DNA of 20,075 nt from Deltaproteobacteria bacterium (GCA_030671095.1 DAOVAK010000008.1:1-20075); one strand, 5' to 3'. Counted from the first letter of the stretch, positions 1 to 7,158 are shown. Numbers and translations are program-made. Notes: generated by a model not told the origin, from the sequence alone.

Positions 1-1407
1 GATATATCCGTGTCGAAACAAAAAATCCCCCACATAATCCATCTCAAGCCATGTGGCAGCCGGAAGGACTATATCCGCCAATTCAGCCGTCGGCGTAATG
101 AAAAAGTCAGCGACGGCCATGAACTCCACCTTTTCAAGGGCTCTGTAAACCTCCTTTGCGTTGCCCCTTGTCGTTACCGGATTTGAGGCAAGGAAAAAGA
201 GCATCTTCACCGGATAGGGCTTCTCCTCAATGATGGCGTCCCACACGCATTTGGGGTTCATAATGGCGAAATTGCTTGCAAGTCTGAAGCGGTCCCCGCC
301 CAATCGTTTTGCAACCTGTTCTTTTGGGAGCAGCTTATGGGCGCCGAAATCACCGATATTCCTGATATTGGGCGTTCGAAACAACACCTGCCCGCCAGGG
401 ACATCGATATTTCCCGTGATGCCCATAAGGGCTATGAGGGCTCTGTTGTTATCCGAACAATTGATCTGCTGTTCAATGGCAACGCCCCATTGAATGGCCC
501 CTGGTTTGGTGGTGGCAAACAATCTGGCCGCTTCTATGATTTTTTCTTTGGGGACCCAGGTGATCTCTTCCACCTTGTTTAATGGGTATTCATTGACACG
601 TTTCACAAAACGCTCCCATCCATGGACATAACTTTCCACAAACTTCTTGTCGTAGAGTTCCTCATTGACAATGACATTGAGCAGGCCAAGGGCCAGTGCA
701 GAATCTGTCCCTGGCCTGAGCTGGAGCCATATGTCTGCCCGAGCTGCAATACGTGTAAGTCTCGGGTCAACGGCAATGAGTTTTGCCCCCTTATCTAGGC
801 TTACAGAGAAGGACTCCCCCTTGTATTCATCAGGATTGCTGATGACGATGTTATTGCCCCAGACCATGATGCAATTGGGATGATTTTCATAATCCACAAT
901 CGGATTGGATCCGCAAGTGATGATACTGGTGGCAATGCGGGGACCATAGCAGAAATGGCCAGCCGTAATGACATTTGGGGTACCGAGGGTGTTGGCAAAA
1001 CGGTAAACTACACCGTCGTTTTCCCTGCCTGTGCCGTAACCCATGACAATGGATTCAGCCCCGAATTTCTCTTTGTAGCGCAATATCCTCTCTGCGACGG
1101 TATCCAGGGCTTCATCCCATGAGATGCGTTCCCATTTTCCACTAGCCTTTGGGCCGATTCTTCGCACGGGATAAGTCAATCGGTCTGGATGGTAGGCTAA
1201 TTGGGCAGATGCGATGCCTTTGCTGCATAGTGTACCATGGTTAATGGGGCAGTCGGGATCACCCGCGATCTTGGCAACTTTCCCGTCTTTGGTGTAGACC
1301 AAAACGCCGCAACCACCGTGGCACATCCGGCAGTGGCTTTTGACCACAGAATCATATCCGTAAACTTCCGTCTCCTTTTCCACATTGGAGTAAACAAATC
1401 TGGGCAT
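1..1407 (-). CDS. Molybdopterin-dependent oxidoreductase, partial (3' end outside window)
   Basis: This open frame of 469 codons starts at ATG 1407 behind a strong GGAGGA ribosome site and runs off the left edge, so the C-terminal part (including the cofactor-dinucleotide-binding domain) is missing. The N-terminus has C26-x2-C29-x3-C33-x27-C61, the [4Fe-4S] motif of the DMSO-reductase/formate-dehydrogenase superfamily. It is followed by a family-typical SWDEAL segment near residue 96 and a G-H-F-C-Y-G-P-R stretch whose Cys153 sits where the molybdenum/tungsten ligand is expected. There is no twin-arginine signal, so a cytoplasmic enzyme is inferred. The substrate cannot be assigned: formate, thiosulfate/polysulfide, hydroxylation or hydratase-type (acetylene hydratase) roles are all possible. 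It is divergent from the aldolase cluster. moaA, about 6 kb away, would supply its cofactor precursor. Confidence 0.9.
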   Translation of the reverse strand, partial: MPRFVYSNVEKETEVYGYDSVVKSHCRMCHGGCGVLVYTKDGKVAKIAGDPDCPINHGTLCSKGIASAQLAYHPDRLTYPVRRIGPKASGKWERISWDEALDTVAERILRYKEKFGAESIVMGYGTGRENDGVVYRFANTLGTPNVITAGHFCYGPRIATSIITCGSNPIVDYENHPNCIMVWGNNIVISNPDEYKGESFSVSLDKGAKLIAVDPRLTRIAARADIWLQLRPGTDSALALGLLNVIVNEELYDKKFVESYVHGWERFVKRVNEYPLNKVEEITWVPKEKIIEAARLFATTKPGAIQWGVAIEQQINCSDNNRALIALMGITGNIDVPGGQVLFRTPNIRNIGDFGAHKLLPKEQVAKRLGGDRFRLASNFAIMNPKCVWDAIIEEKPYPVKMLFFLASNPVTTRGNAKEVYRALEKVEFMAVADFFITPTAELADIVLPAATWLEMDYVGDFLFRHGYI

Positions 1408-1485
1408 ACCGTTTCTTCCTCCGTGTATAGATGAATCGTGTTGAAACGGCGTTTGAGGTTGAGCCTTCAGCCGCGAAGCCTTTGA

Positions 1486-1515
1486 TTTATACTATCAAAT
1501 GAGATTTTCCAACAA
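1486..1515 (-). promoter_or_regulatory. Candidate sigma-70-type promoter for the molybdopterin oxidoreductase
   Basis: On the minus strand TTGTTG (1515-1510) is followed 18 bases later by TATAAA (1491-1486), about 80 bases upstream of the ATG at 1407. Match to consensus is moderate and this was found by eye only. The rest of the 314-base divergent intergenic region (1408-1721) shows no gene. Confidence 0.35.
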
Positions 1516-1628
1516 AAATCTTGGCCTCATCCAACTTATCTTCCAGATAGCTGTTTCTTAGGCTAAGGGTGCCAGGACGCACGTATAAGTAAATGAAAAT
1601 AGCCTATATTCTTGGAAACAATTGCTGC

Positions 1629-1657
1629 TTGACAGGGTTTATGACTTGTCCTAAAAG
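1629..1657 (+). promoter_or_regulatory. Candidate sigma-70-type promoter for the aldolase/dehydrogenase cluster
   Basis: A perfect -35 hexamer TTGACA (1629-1634), a 17-base spacer and TAAAAG (1652-1657, 4 of 6 to TATAAT) lie about 65 bases upstream of the ATG at 1722. Position and spacing suit a promoter for the LsrF-like aldolase and possibly the genes downstream. There is no experimental support. Confidence 0.45.
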
Positions 1658-1721
1658 TAAAGGTTTCGGCGAGAAATAGAAAGTTTTACCTAGAGTTCCC
1701 CATTTGACGGAGGAGACGATC

Positions 1722-2615
1722 ATGGCAGATGCAGAAAAGATTTTGGAGGCCCGAGAGGTCTCGGAAATGCCAGAAGAACCCGTGAGCGTAAAAGGGAAAT
1801 GGATCAAAGGTGCTGAAAACCTTGATTGGGGAATGAGAAATCGACTTTCCCGCGTAATAAAACCGGACGGCCACTGCCAGTTTCTTCCCATAGATCACGG
1901 ATATTTCCAGGGCCCCACCCGGTGTTTGGAAAGGCCGGGTGAAACCATTAAAGACCTGGTTCCCTACGCTGACGGTCTGTTCGTGACGAGAGGCGTTCTG
2001 CGCTCCGCCATAAGTCCGGATATTGATACCCCTATTATTCTCAGGGTCTCAGGGGGTACAAGTGTAGTCGGAAAGGATCTGGCCGATGAGGTCCTCACCA
2101 CCTCCATAGAGGAAATAATTCGTCTCAATGTGGCGGCCGTTGGGATTTCCATTTTTGTGGGGAGTGATTACGAAAAGGAGAGCCTCGAGAGTCTGGCTAT
2201 GCTTGTTAATGAATGCGAAGATTATGGCATTCCCGTGATGGCCGTGACCGCCGTGGGAAAAGAGCTGGAGAAGAGAACGGGGCGCTACTTGGCCTTGGCA
2301 TGTCGTATTGCCGCCGAACTGGGGGCAAAAATCGTAAAGACGTACTATTCTGCCGAAGATTTCGATAAGGTGACCAATGGATGCCCCGTGCCTGTCGTGA
2401 TTGCTGGTGGACCCAAATGTGAGACAGAACTGGAGGTCTTCGAGTTTGTATATGATGGCATGGAAAAGGGAGCCATAGGGGTAAACTTGGGAAGAAATGT
2501 CTGGCAGAATCCCCATCCTGTGCCCATGATGAGGGCATTGAACACCGTAATCCATGACAACGCCACGCCTAAACAGGCGTTTGACCTATTTGAAACACTC
2601 AAGAGAGAAGCGTAG
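1722..2615 (+). CDS. LsrF/DeoC-like class I (Schiff-base) aldolase or thiolase
   Basis: The 297-residue protein resembles E. coli LsrF (3-hydroxy-5-phosphonooxypentane-2,4-dione thiolase) and the archaeal-type class I fructose-bisphosphate/ADH-synthase family along its whole length. Visible family marks are LDWGM-RLSR near residues 34-44, the D59-H60-G-Y-F-Q-G-P loop, the probable Schiff-base lysine K206 in AKIVKTYY, and the C-terminal phosphate-binding segments VIAGG and GVNLGRN. A TTG at 1704 would add six residues, but the GGAGGAG at about 1709-1715 fits the ATG at 1722, which is chosen. No lsr transport or kinase genes are nearby, so an autoinducer-2 role is not supported. With the dehydrogenase and class II aldolase downstream, a sugar-phosphate aldol cleavage or condensation role is inferred. 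Family assignment is firm, substrate unknown. Confidence 0.88.
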   Translation: MADAEKILEAREVSEMPEEPVSVKGKWIKGAENLDWGMRNRLSRVIKPDGHCQFLPIDHGYFQGPTRCLERPGETIKDLVPYADGLFVTRGVLRSAISPDIDTPIILRVSGGTSVVGKDLADEVLTTSIEEIIRLNVAAVGISIFVGSDYEKESLESLAMLVNECEDYGIPVMAVTAVGKELEKRTGRYLALACRIAAELGAKIVKTYYSAEDFDKVTNGCPVPVVIAGGPKCETELEVFEFVYDGMEKGAIGVNLGRNVWQNPHPVPMMRALNTVIHDNATPKQAFDLFETLKREA

Positions 2616-2643
2616 GTGGCGCTCTGGACCCATAACAAATGAG

Positions 2644-2949
2644 TAACGTTCAGAAGTGTTGGGACGATCTTTTGAACCACCAAGTTTTAGTCGGATAGTC
2701 GATTCTCCGGCAATGCCAATCTCCTCAAGGTGATATCTATTTTGCTCCTTGCCGGTGGTCTGATCTTTGAGGCTTTGAGAAAGATTTGCTTAATAAGAAA
2801 GGGACATTCTGCAATTAGCAAGTGGGCGTAAAACCTCAAAGATCAGACCACTGCGGAGTTTGGGTGGAATTTTTTCTGAGATATCACCTTTCGGAGACCG
2901 GCATTGCCTCCGACTAGAGAACGGCAAATGCCAACACTATTGAACGTTA
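2644..2949. repeat. MITE-like palindromic element with long imperfect terminal inverted repeats
   Basis: The 341-base gap between the aldolase and the dehydrogenase is mostly one large inverted repeat. The outer tips are TAACGTTCA (2644-2652) and TGAACGTTA (2941-2949). Inside follow AGTGTTGG/CCAACACT, TAGTCGGA (from 2688)/TCCGACTA (to 2916), GGCAATGCC, AGGTGATATCT, and a perfect 18-base arm at 2755-2772 paired with 2834-2851. The central spacer of about 60 bases has no reading frame of note. AAATGA occurs on both sides (2637-2642 and 2955-2960) and could be a target duplication, but it does not abut the tips symmetrically. No transposase is encoded, so it would be non-autonomous. A transcript would fold into a very long hairpin between the two genes. 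Confidence 0.75.
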
Positions 2950-2956
2950 GCAATAA

Positions 2957-4006
2957 ATGACCAATGACAAAACAATGCGCGTTTTGATGTATTACAGCAA
3001 CAAGGACGTGCGCCTTGAGGAGATGCCCATACCGAAGGTAGGTCCTGGCGAATTGCTTATGAAGGTCAAGGCGAGCGGCATATGTGGAAGCGATGTTATG
3101 GAGTGGTACCGGCGAGACAAGGTTCCCCTGGTCCTGGGACATGAGACAGCGGGAGAGGTGGTTGAAGTGGGCGAGGGAGTGCAAAAATTTGTGCCAGGAG
3201 ATCGAATTGCTGCAACGCACCATGTTCCTTGCAATACATGCCATTACTGCCTCAATGGCCATCATACGGTGTGTGATACCCTCCTAAAGGGTACCCACTT
3301 CCTCCCGGGCGGCTTTGCTGAATATGTGCGTGTTCCCGCTATTAACGTGGACCGGGGGGTTTTCAAAATCCCGGATGGTGTTACCTATGAGGAAGCATCC
3401 TTCATGGAACCCCTGGCATGTGTCCTAAGGGGCCAGAGAAACGCAGGCTTGAGGCCAGGGCAGTCGGTATTGGTGCTGGGGAGCGGTATATCCGGATTGC
3501 TCCATGTGAGCCTGGCTCGCACTCTCGGAGCGGGATTGATCGTCGCCGTGGATACCATTCCCTTTAGGTTGGAAAAAGCAGAGGAGATGGGCGCCCATGC
3601 CTGTCTTAAAGCAGATGAGACCCTGGTCGAATCTCTAAAAGACGTTAATGAAGGGCGGCTGGCGGATCTCGTTATTATTTGCTTTGAAGGATTTATTCCA
3701 CTCGCCTTTCAAAGTGTGGAAAAAGGGGGAACCATCCTCTTCTTTAGCGGTGCGTCCGAAGGGGCAACCATCCCCGTTGCCATCAACGATATTTTCTGGA
3801 GAACGGAGATAACCCTGACAAGCACCTATGCGGGTGCGCCATATGACTGCGAAACAGCCCTCAAACTCATACATGCAGGTACGGTTCCAGTCAACAAGAC
3901 CATTACCCACAGGCTGGCTTTGGGGGAAGCACGTGAGGGATTTCAGAAGGTTTGCGCGCCTTTAGAACATGAGTGCATCAAGGTCATCGTAGAGCCGCAT
4001 AAATGA
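2957..4006 (+). CDS. Zinc-dependent medium-chain alcohol/sugar dehydrogenase
   Basis: This 349-residue NAD(P)-dependent MDR-family enzyme belongs to the threonine dehydrogenase/sorbitol dehydrogenase/GatD group, which oxidises secondary hydroxyls of polyols, sugars or amino alcohols. Catalytic zinc ligands are visible as C43 (GICGSD), H62-E63 (GHE) and E151 (MEPLAC). The structural zinc site is C92, C95, C98, C106. The Rossmann motif GSGISG lies at 175-180. The start is uncertain: ATG 2957 follows the MITE-like element by only 7 bases and has no Shine-Dalgarno sequence. The second methionine (2975) gives the N-terminus more typical of the family and also lacks one. The stop TGA lies inside the left heptamer-repeat tract. 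The substrate is unknown; neighbouring aldolases suggest a polyol phosphate or sugar acid. Confidence 0.88.
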   Translation: MTNDKTMRVLMYYSNKDVRLEEMPIPKVGPGELLMKVKASGICGSDVMEWYRRDKVPLVLGHETAGEVVEVGEGVQKFVPGDRIAATHHVPCNTCHYCLNGHHTVCDTLLKGTHFLPGGFAEYVRVPAINVDRGVFKIPDGVTYEEASFMEPLACVLRGQRNAGLRPGQSVLVLGSGISGLLHVSLARTLGAGLIVAVDTIPFRLEKAEEMGAHACLKADETLVESLKDVNEGRLADLVIICFEGFIPLAFQSVEKGGTILFFSGASEGATIPVAINDIFWRTEITLTSTYAGAPYDCETALKLIHAGTVPVNKTITHRLALGEAREGFQKVCAPLEHECIKVIVEPHK

Positions 4007-4038
4007 ATTGAATATTGACTATTGAAAATTGAATATTG
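4004..4038. repeat. Left heptamer-type repeat flanking the four-helix-bundle gene
   Basis: This is a short run of degenerate units (TTGAATA, TTGACTA, TTGAAAA, TTGAATA) beginning at the dehydrogenase stop codon. Its reverse complement matches the tract at 4409-4445 on the other side of the small gene, so the two form an imperfect inverted pair of about 35 bases. Confidence 0.7.
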
Positions 4039-4048
4039 TGGGAGATGA

Positions 4049-4414
4049 ATGCAAAGTGAAGAACTGAGAAAAAGGACTAAAGAATTTGCTCATCGATGTA
4101 TTAAGGTAGCAATGTCGCGGCAAGATACCCCGTTGGGGCGTCATATTCGAGGCCAGTTAATTCGGTGTTCCACATCTGTGGCTTCAAACTATCGAGCTGT
4201 TTGCATCGCACAATCCAAAGCAAGTTTTATCTCAAAACTTAGTATTGTGTTGGAAGAAGCTGATGAATCCTATTTTTGGCTAGAGTTCATCATTGATGAA
4301 CGATTGTTGAAAAAAGACCTTATTGGACCGTTGTTAAAAGAGGCAGCCGAGTTAACATCTATCTTTATGGCTTCCAGAAAGACAGCTAGGGGAAAAAGAA
4401 TTAACCCTCAATAA
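4049..4414 (+). CDS. Four-helix-bundle protein (23S rRNA intervening-sequence/S23 family)
   Basis: The 121-residue protein is mostly helical. It has the family pattern of an N-terminal LRKRTKEFA helix, a G-x-QL-I-R-CSTSVASNYR-A segment at about residues 34-50, and an EEADES-FWLEF motif at about 70-80. This matches the TIGR02436/PF05635 four-helix-bundle family (first seen as ORFs inside 23S rRNA intervening sequences; Avd accessory proteins of diversity-generating retroelements are relatives). No catalytic residues are evident and its role in this setting is unknown. A GGGAGA ribosome site precedes ATG 4049. The gene lies between dehydrogenase and class II aldolase genes and is bracketed by inverted heptamer repeats, with its TAA stop inside the right tract. 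It appears to be an insertion in a metabolic cluster rather than a pathway component. No reverse transcriptase or variable repeat was seen nearby. Confidence 0.85.
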   Translation: MQSEELRKRTKEFAHRCIKVAMSRQDTPLGRHIRGQLIRCSTSVASNYRAVCIAQSKASFISKLSIVLEEADESYFWLEFIIDERLLKKDLIGPLLKEAAELTSIFMASRKTARGKRINPQ

Positions 4415-4445
4415 TCAATAGTCAATAGTCAATAGTCAATGTTCA
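4409..4445. repeat. Right heptamer repeat flanking the four-helix-bundle gene
   Basis: Tandem copies of CAATAGT (three clean units, with degenerate ends) start just before the TAA stop of the four-helix-bundle gene and end about 3 bases before the GAGGAGG ribosome site of the next gene. The tract is the inverted counterpart of 4004-4038. Confidence 0.75.
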
Positions 4446-4459
4446 AGAGGAGGAGAAAG

Positions 4460-5755
4460 ATGTCTTCAGAGAACCAAAAAGCATCTGCCGATTTTGATAG
4501 GGCCATCGAGATTGGGCGTCCGCCAAACATTGCAAAGCTATTTCCCAATTCAAGGGCTCTCATTGTGAGCGGGAAGGTCATAGATCGTGCAATGGCGGCC
4601 AAAGGAAAGGCCATGACCATTGCGGCGAACGGGAGAAATCATTTTGTTATTCGCGGCGTACTCCAAGCGGCGCAAAAGGCCAATGCTGCCATCCTTGTTG
4701 AGATCGCCAAGTCTGAGGGAGGTGCAAATGCGTATTGTGCGGTAAACTACTGGAATTTGGCGAGACAAGTGGATGCGGTATGCAACGAATTAGGGATCAC
4801 CATCCCCGTCGCTATCCATGCAGACCACTATGGCATTAAGAGTGACAACGATGTGGAGGCGGCAAAGATTGAGATCCCATCCATGTTTGATGCGGGGATA
4901 ACATCCATTGCCATTGATGCCTCACACCTCCCTGACGATGAGAACCTTGTGGCCAGTATCGCCCTTAATCCTTTTGTACCCTTATGGGCTGGCTATGAGA
5001 CGGAGGTGGGGGAGATCAAAGGCAAGGAAGGTCTTTCAACAGTGGATGAGGCCCTCTTTCTGATCCAGGGACTTAACGCCCATGATATCTTTCCGGACTG
5101 GATTGCTCTTAACAACGGTACGACGCACGGTATCCAGGACGCTGAGACTGGGATTCAGGTGCCTCTCACCGTTCAAATCCACAAAGCACTTGAAAAATAT
5201 AAGGTCTCTGGAGCGCAACACGGTACTTCGGGGAATGATTCAGAACGTCTCAGGAGGATTGTCCAAGAAACAAACACCACAAAGGCCAACGTGGCCACGG
5301 CCCTCCAAATGCTCACGTGGGGCGTTAAGGTAAACGAGTATGGAAACGCCATGCTTGATGACGCCGGTGAGTTTGTGAAAGAGGTGGACAAGGGGGTGAC
5401 CTCTGAGTTGTGGGCTGAAATGGTTACGTATGCAAAGGAGAAAGGGCTTAAAGGAGGCAATTATAAGAAACTTAATCTTCCATTTGAGAACAAACTGTTG
5501 GGAATGCCACAAACGGTGCGAGAGAGGATGGTCAGGGCGGTGGATGATTTTGTCTATGAGCTTCTGAGCAACGTGTTCAACGCAAAAGAGACGGCTGCGC
5601 TGGCCATTGAGACCATTATTGACGCAGGCTCCTATGACTTGGGGCCGAAGGTTGGCCGAATCGAAGATCCAGGCGAGTGGACAGAAGCAAAGATCATTGA
5701 GCGTGCAGCGAAAATCAGTTCTGATAAAGGCTCGGAGGGGGACTTTGAGGATTAG
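4460..5755 (+). CDS. Class II (zinc) ketose-bisphosphate-type aldolase
   Basis: The 431-residue TIM-barrel aldolase belongs to the FbaA/GatY/KbaY superfamily. Visible family residues are the catalytic D122 with zinc ligand H123 (AIHADHYG), the acidic site E182 (YETEVGE), zinc ligand H223 (TTHG) and zinc ligand H254 in QHGTSGN, with the phosphate-binding Gly/Ser loop behind it. At about 430 residues it is longer than typical fructose-bisphosphate aldolases (about 285-360), with extra sequence at the N-terminus and a long helical C-terminus. The start ATG 4460 is fixed by an excellent AGGAGGAG ribosome site; an upstream in-frame ATG at 4439 falls in the repeat tract and is rejected. The neighbours are a class I aldolase and a sugar dehydrogenase. 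The donor is probably dihydroxyacetone phosphate by family precedent, the acceptor unknown. Confidence 0.88.
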   Translation: MSSENQKASADFDRAIEIGRPPNIAKLFPNSRALIVSGKVIDRAMAAKGKAMTIAANGRNHFVIRGVLQAAQKANAAILVEIAKSEGGANAYCAVNYWNLARQVDAVCNELGITIPVAIHADHYGIKSDNDVEAAKIEIPSMFDAGITSIAIDASHLPDDENLVASIALNPFVPLWAGYETEVGEIKGKEGLSTVDEALFLIQGLNAHDIFPDWIALNNGTTHGIQDAETGIQVPLTVQIHKALEKYKVSGAQHGTSGNDSERLRRIVQETNTTKANVATALQMLTWGVKVNEYGNAMLDDAGEFVKEVDKGVTSELWAEMVTYAKEKGLKGGNYKKLNLPFENKLLGMPQTVRERMVRAVDDFVYELLSNVFNAKETAALAIETIIDAGSYDLGPKVGRIEDPGEWTEAKIIERAAKISSDKGSEGDFED

Positions 5756-5787
5756 TGTTTCCGCGCAAAAATCAATCTTACCGGAAA

Positions 5788-5922
5788 GTCATTGCCAGGC
5801 GCCGAAGGCGACGCGCCTGCGCGCTGTAGCGCTCCGGCGCGCAAGCGCGGCAATCTCTACTGAACAATACGAAATCTTGTATTTTCACAAGAATGAGATT
5901 GCTTCGCTCCGCTCGCAATGAC
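5788..5922. repeat. Palindromic dispersed repeat (gtcattgc...gcaatgac type)
   Basis: The element has terminal inverted ends GTCATTGC (5788-5795) and GCAATGAC (5915-5922). It also has inner inverted boxes GCAATCTC (5850-5857) and GAGATTGC (5895-5902). The left arm is enlarged by GC-rich hairpins (AGGCGC/GCGCCT and GCGCGC/GCGCGC). The short centre has its own CTTGT/ACAAG hairpin. This layout is familiar from MITE/REP-like intergenic repeats in many bacteria of this kind. Together with the tandem repeat after it, it occupies most of the 324-base gap between the class II aldolase and the HD-domain exonuclease, where no gene is seen. Confidence 0.8.
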
Positions 5923-5970
5923 CATGTGTCATAAAACACGTGACTTTGCAAGTGAGTACTAGATTCATTT

Positions 5971-6037
5971 ATCCAGTATCCAGTATCTAGCATCTAGTAT
6001 CCGGTATCCAAGATCCTGGATCTGGCACCCGGTATCT
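5971..6037. repeat. Degenerate 7-bp tandem repeat (ATCCAGT unit)
   Basis: About nine successive heptamers follow the pattern ATCC(A/G)GT with variants such as ATCTAGC, ATCTAGT and ACCCGGT. They end just upstream of the leader of the HD-domain gene. The heptad periodicity resembles the tracts at 4004-4038 and 4409-4445, but the unit sequence differs. Confidence 0.75.
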
Positions 6038-6079
6038 GTTCCCGGAGGCCGTCATGCAAGCACCTGGAGTGTTTTTGAT

Positions 6080-7120
6080 ATGAAAGGGAATTCAACAGAA
6101 CAGCACCGATCCCATCTCTGGGTCAAGGATATTAAAGTTGATGTCCATGTACGTGGCCACTACCTTGCTAAAGGGAAAAGAGTGGGATTAACCAAAAAGG
6201 GAGACCCTTTCTTGAGTATTACCCTGACCGATCGCACCGGAGAGATCGAAGCAAGAATGTGGGATAGGGCAGAGGAGTTCTCTTCAATTTTTGCTGAGGG
6301 TGACATTCTGGATGTGGTGGGGTATGCCAATTCGTTCAGAAACCAGATTCAAGTGACGCTTTCAAGTTTGAGCGTGGCAGAGGATGGGGGAGACCCAACC
6401 CTTTTTCTAGAAACAACGCCCAAGGATGTCTCCAAGATGATGACATCATTGAGGGCAATCCTTAGACAAACAAAAAATTCTCATCTTAACACCCTTATTG
6501 ATAACTTTCTCTCAGACCGGCGATTTGTTTCACTCCTCAAAAAGGCTCCGGCAGCCAAAACTTTTCACCACAGCTACCTTGGGGGACTTCTGGAGCACAC
6601 CCATTCCGTTTGTGAGATGAGCAAGGCTGTGGCAGAACATTATCCGGAATTGGAGAAAGATCTCCTGTTGGCAGGGGCCTTTTTGCACGACATCGGGAAA
6701 ATAAGGGAATTGAAGTTTGACAAGGTAATCGATTACACGGATGAGGGAAGGCTCCTTGGTCATTTGATCTTAGGGGTGGCCATGGTGGATGAGAAGCTGG
6801 CCGCCATAAAAGGCTTCCCCGAAGGCCTTTCTCTCCGTCTTAAGCACCTCATACTCAGCCATCATGGCCAGTATGAATTCGGCTCCCCCAAAAGGCCCAA
6901 GTTCTTGGAGGCCTTTGCCCTTCATTTGATTGATGACTTGGATGCCAAGATGAACGGTCTGGGCCGCTTTATGGAAAAAGACAGGCAGGAAGGGGCCTGG
7001 ACCGATTTCAACAGACTTTTTGAACGTTATTTCTTGAAGGAGGGGATTTCCGCAAAGCGAACAGGAAGAGATGCTGTCCCCATTGAGGAGGAGAGACAGG
7101 AGGTGTTGTTCAGAACGTAA
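6080..7120 (+). CDS. OB-fold/HD-domain protein, YhaM-type 3'-5' exoribonuclease family
   Basis: The 346-residue protein has the two-domain layout of YhaM. An N-terminal OB-fold nucleic-acid-binding domain spans about residues 12-100 (LTDRTGEIEARMWD, then GDILDVVGYANSFRNQIQ). An HD metal-dependent phosphohydrolase domain follows, with HHSYLGGLLEHT (163-174), H203-D204 in FLHDIGK, an LILSHHG motif and a late LIDDLDAK. In Firmicutes YhaM trims RNA and single-stranded DNA 3' ends; the same activity is inferred here. The start ATG 6080 has a GGAG ten bases upstream. It is preceded by the repeat-rich gap and followed by moaA on the same strand 120 bases on, so a separate transcription unit is likely. 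Function in this lineage is by homology only. Confidence 0.87.
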   Translation: MKGNSTEQHRSHLWVKDIKVDVHVRGHYLAKGKRVGLTKKGDPFLSITLTDRTGEIEARMWDRAEEFSSIFAEGDILDVVGYANSFRNQIQVTLSSLSVAEDGGDPTLFLETTPKDVSKMMTSLRAILRQTKNSHLNTLIDNFLSDRRFVSLLKKAPAAKTFHHSYLGGLLEHTHSVCEMSKAVAEHYPELEKDLLLAGAFLHDIGKIRELKFDKVIDYTDEGRLLGHLILGVAMVDEKLAAIKGFPEGLSLRLKHLILSHHGQYEFGSPKRPKFLEAFALHLIDDLDAKMNGLGRFMEKDRQEGAWTDFNRLFERYFLKEGISAKRTGRDAVPIEEERQEVLFRT

Positions 7121-7158
7121 ATGATAGGGTGGTGTGAAACAAGAGTTGCCTTGCAATT

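Noticed and set aside
230..1122. Several short plus-strand frames opposite the left-edge gene
   Set aside because: They are antisense shadows of the continuous 469-codon molybdopterin oxidoreductase frame, which carries clear motifs.
1722..2615. True autoinducer-2 processing LsrF
   Set aside because: No lsr kinase, transporter or regulator genes are near; only family-level similarity supports it.
2049..2683. Minus-strand frames of 110-168 residues opposite the LsrF-like gene
   Set aside because: No recognisable motif or ribosome site; they lie opposite a well-supported conserved gene.
4049..4414. Diversity-generating retroelement accessory gene (avd)
   Set aside because: The protein family fits, but no reverse transcriptase, template repeat or variable repeat is visible nearby.
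4004..4445. CRISPR-like array made of the heptamer repeats
   Set aside because: Units are only 7 bases without unique spacers of proper length; they are simple tandem repeats.
5607..5993. Open frames on both strands across the 5788-5922 repeat, including a minus-strand one containing a SLRAERSNL-like string
   Set aside because: They are translations of the palindromic repeat and the end of the aldolase gene; there is no ribosome site and composition is repeat-driven.
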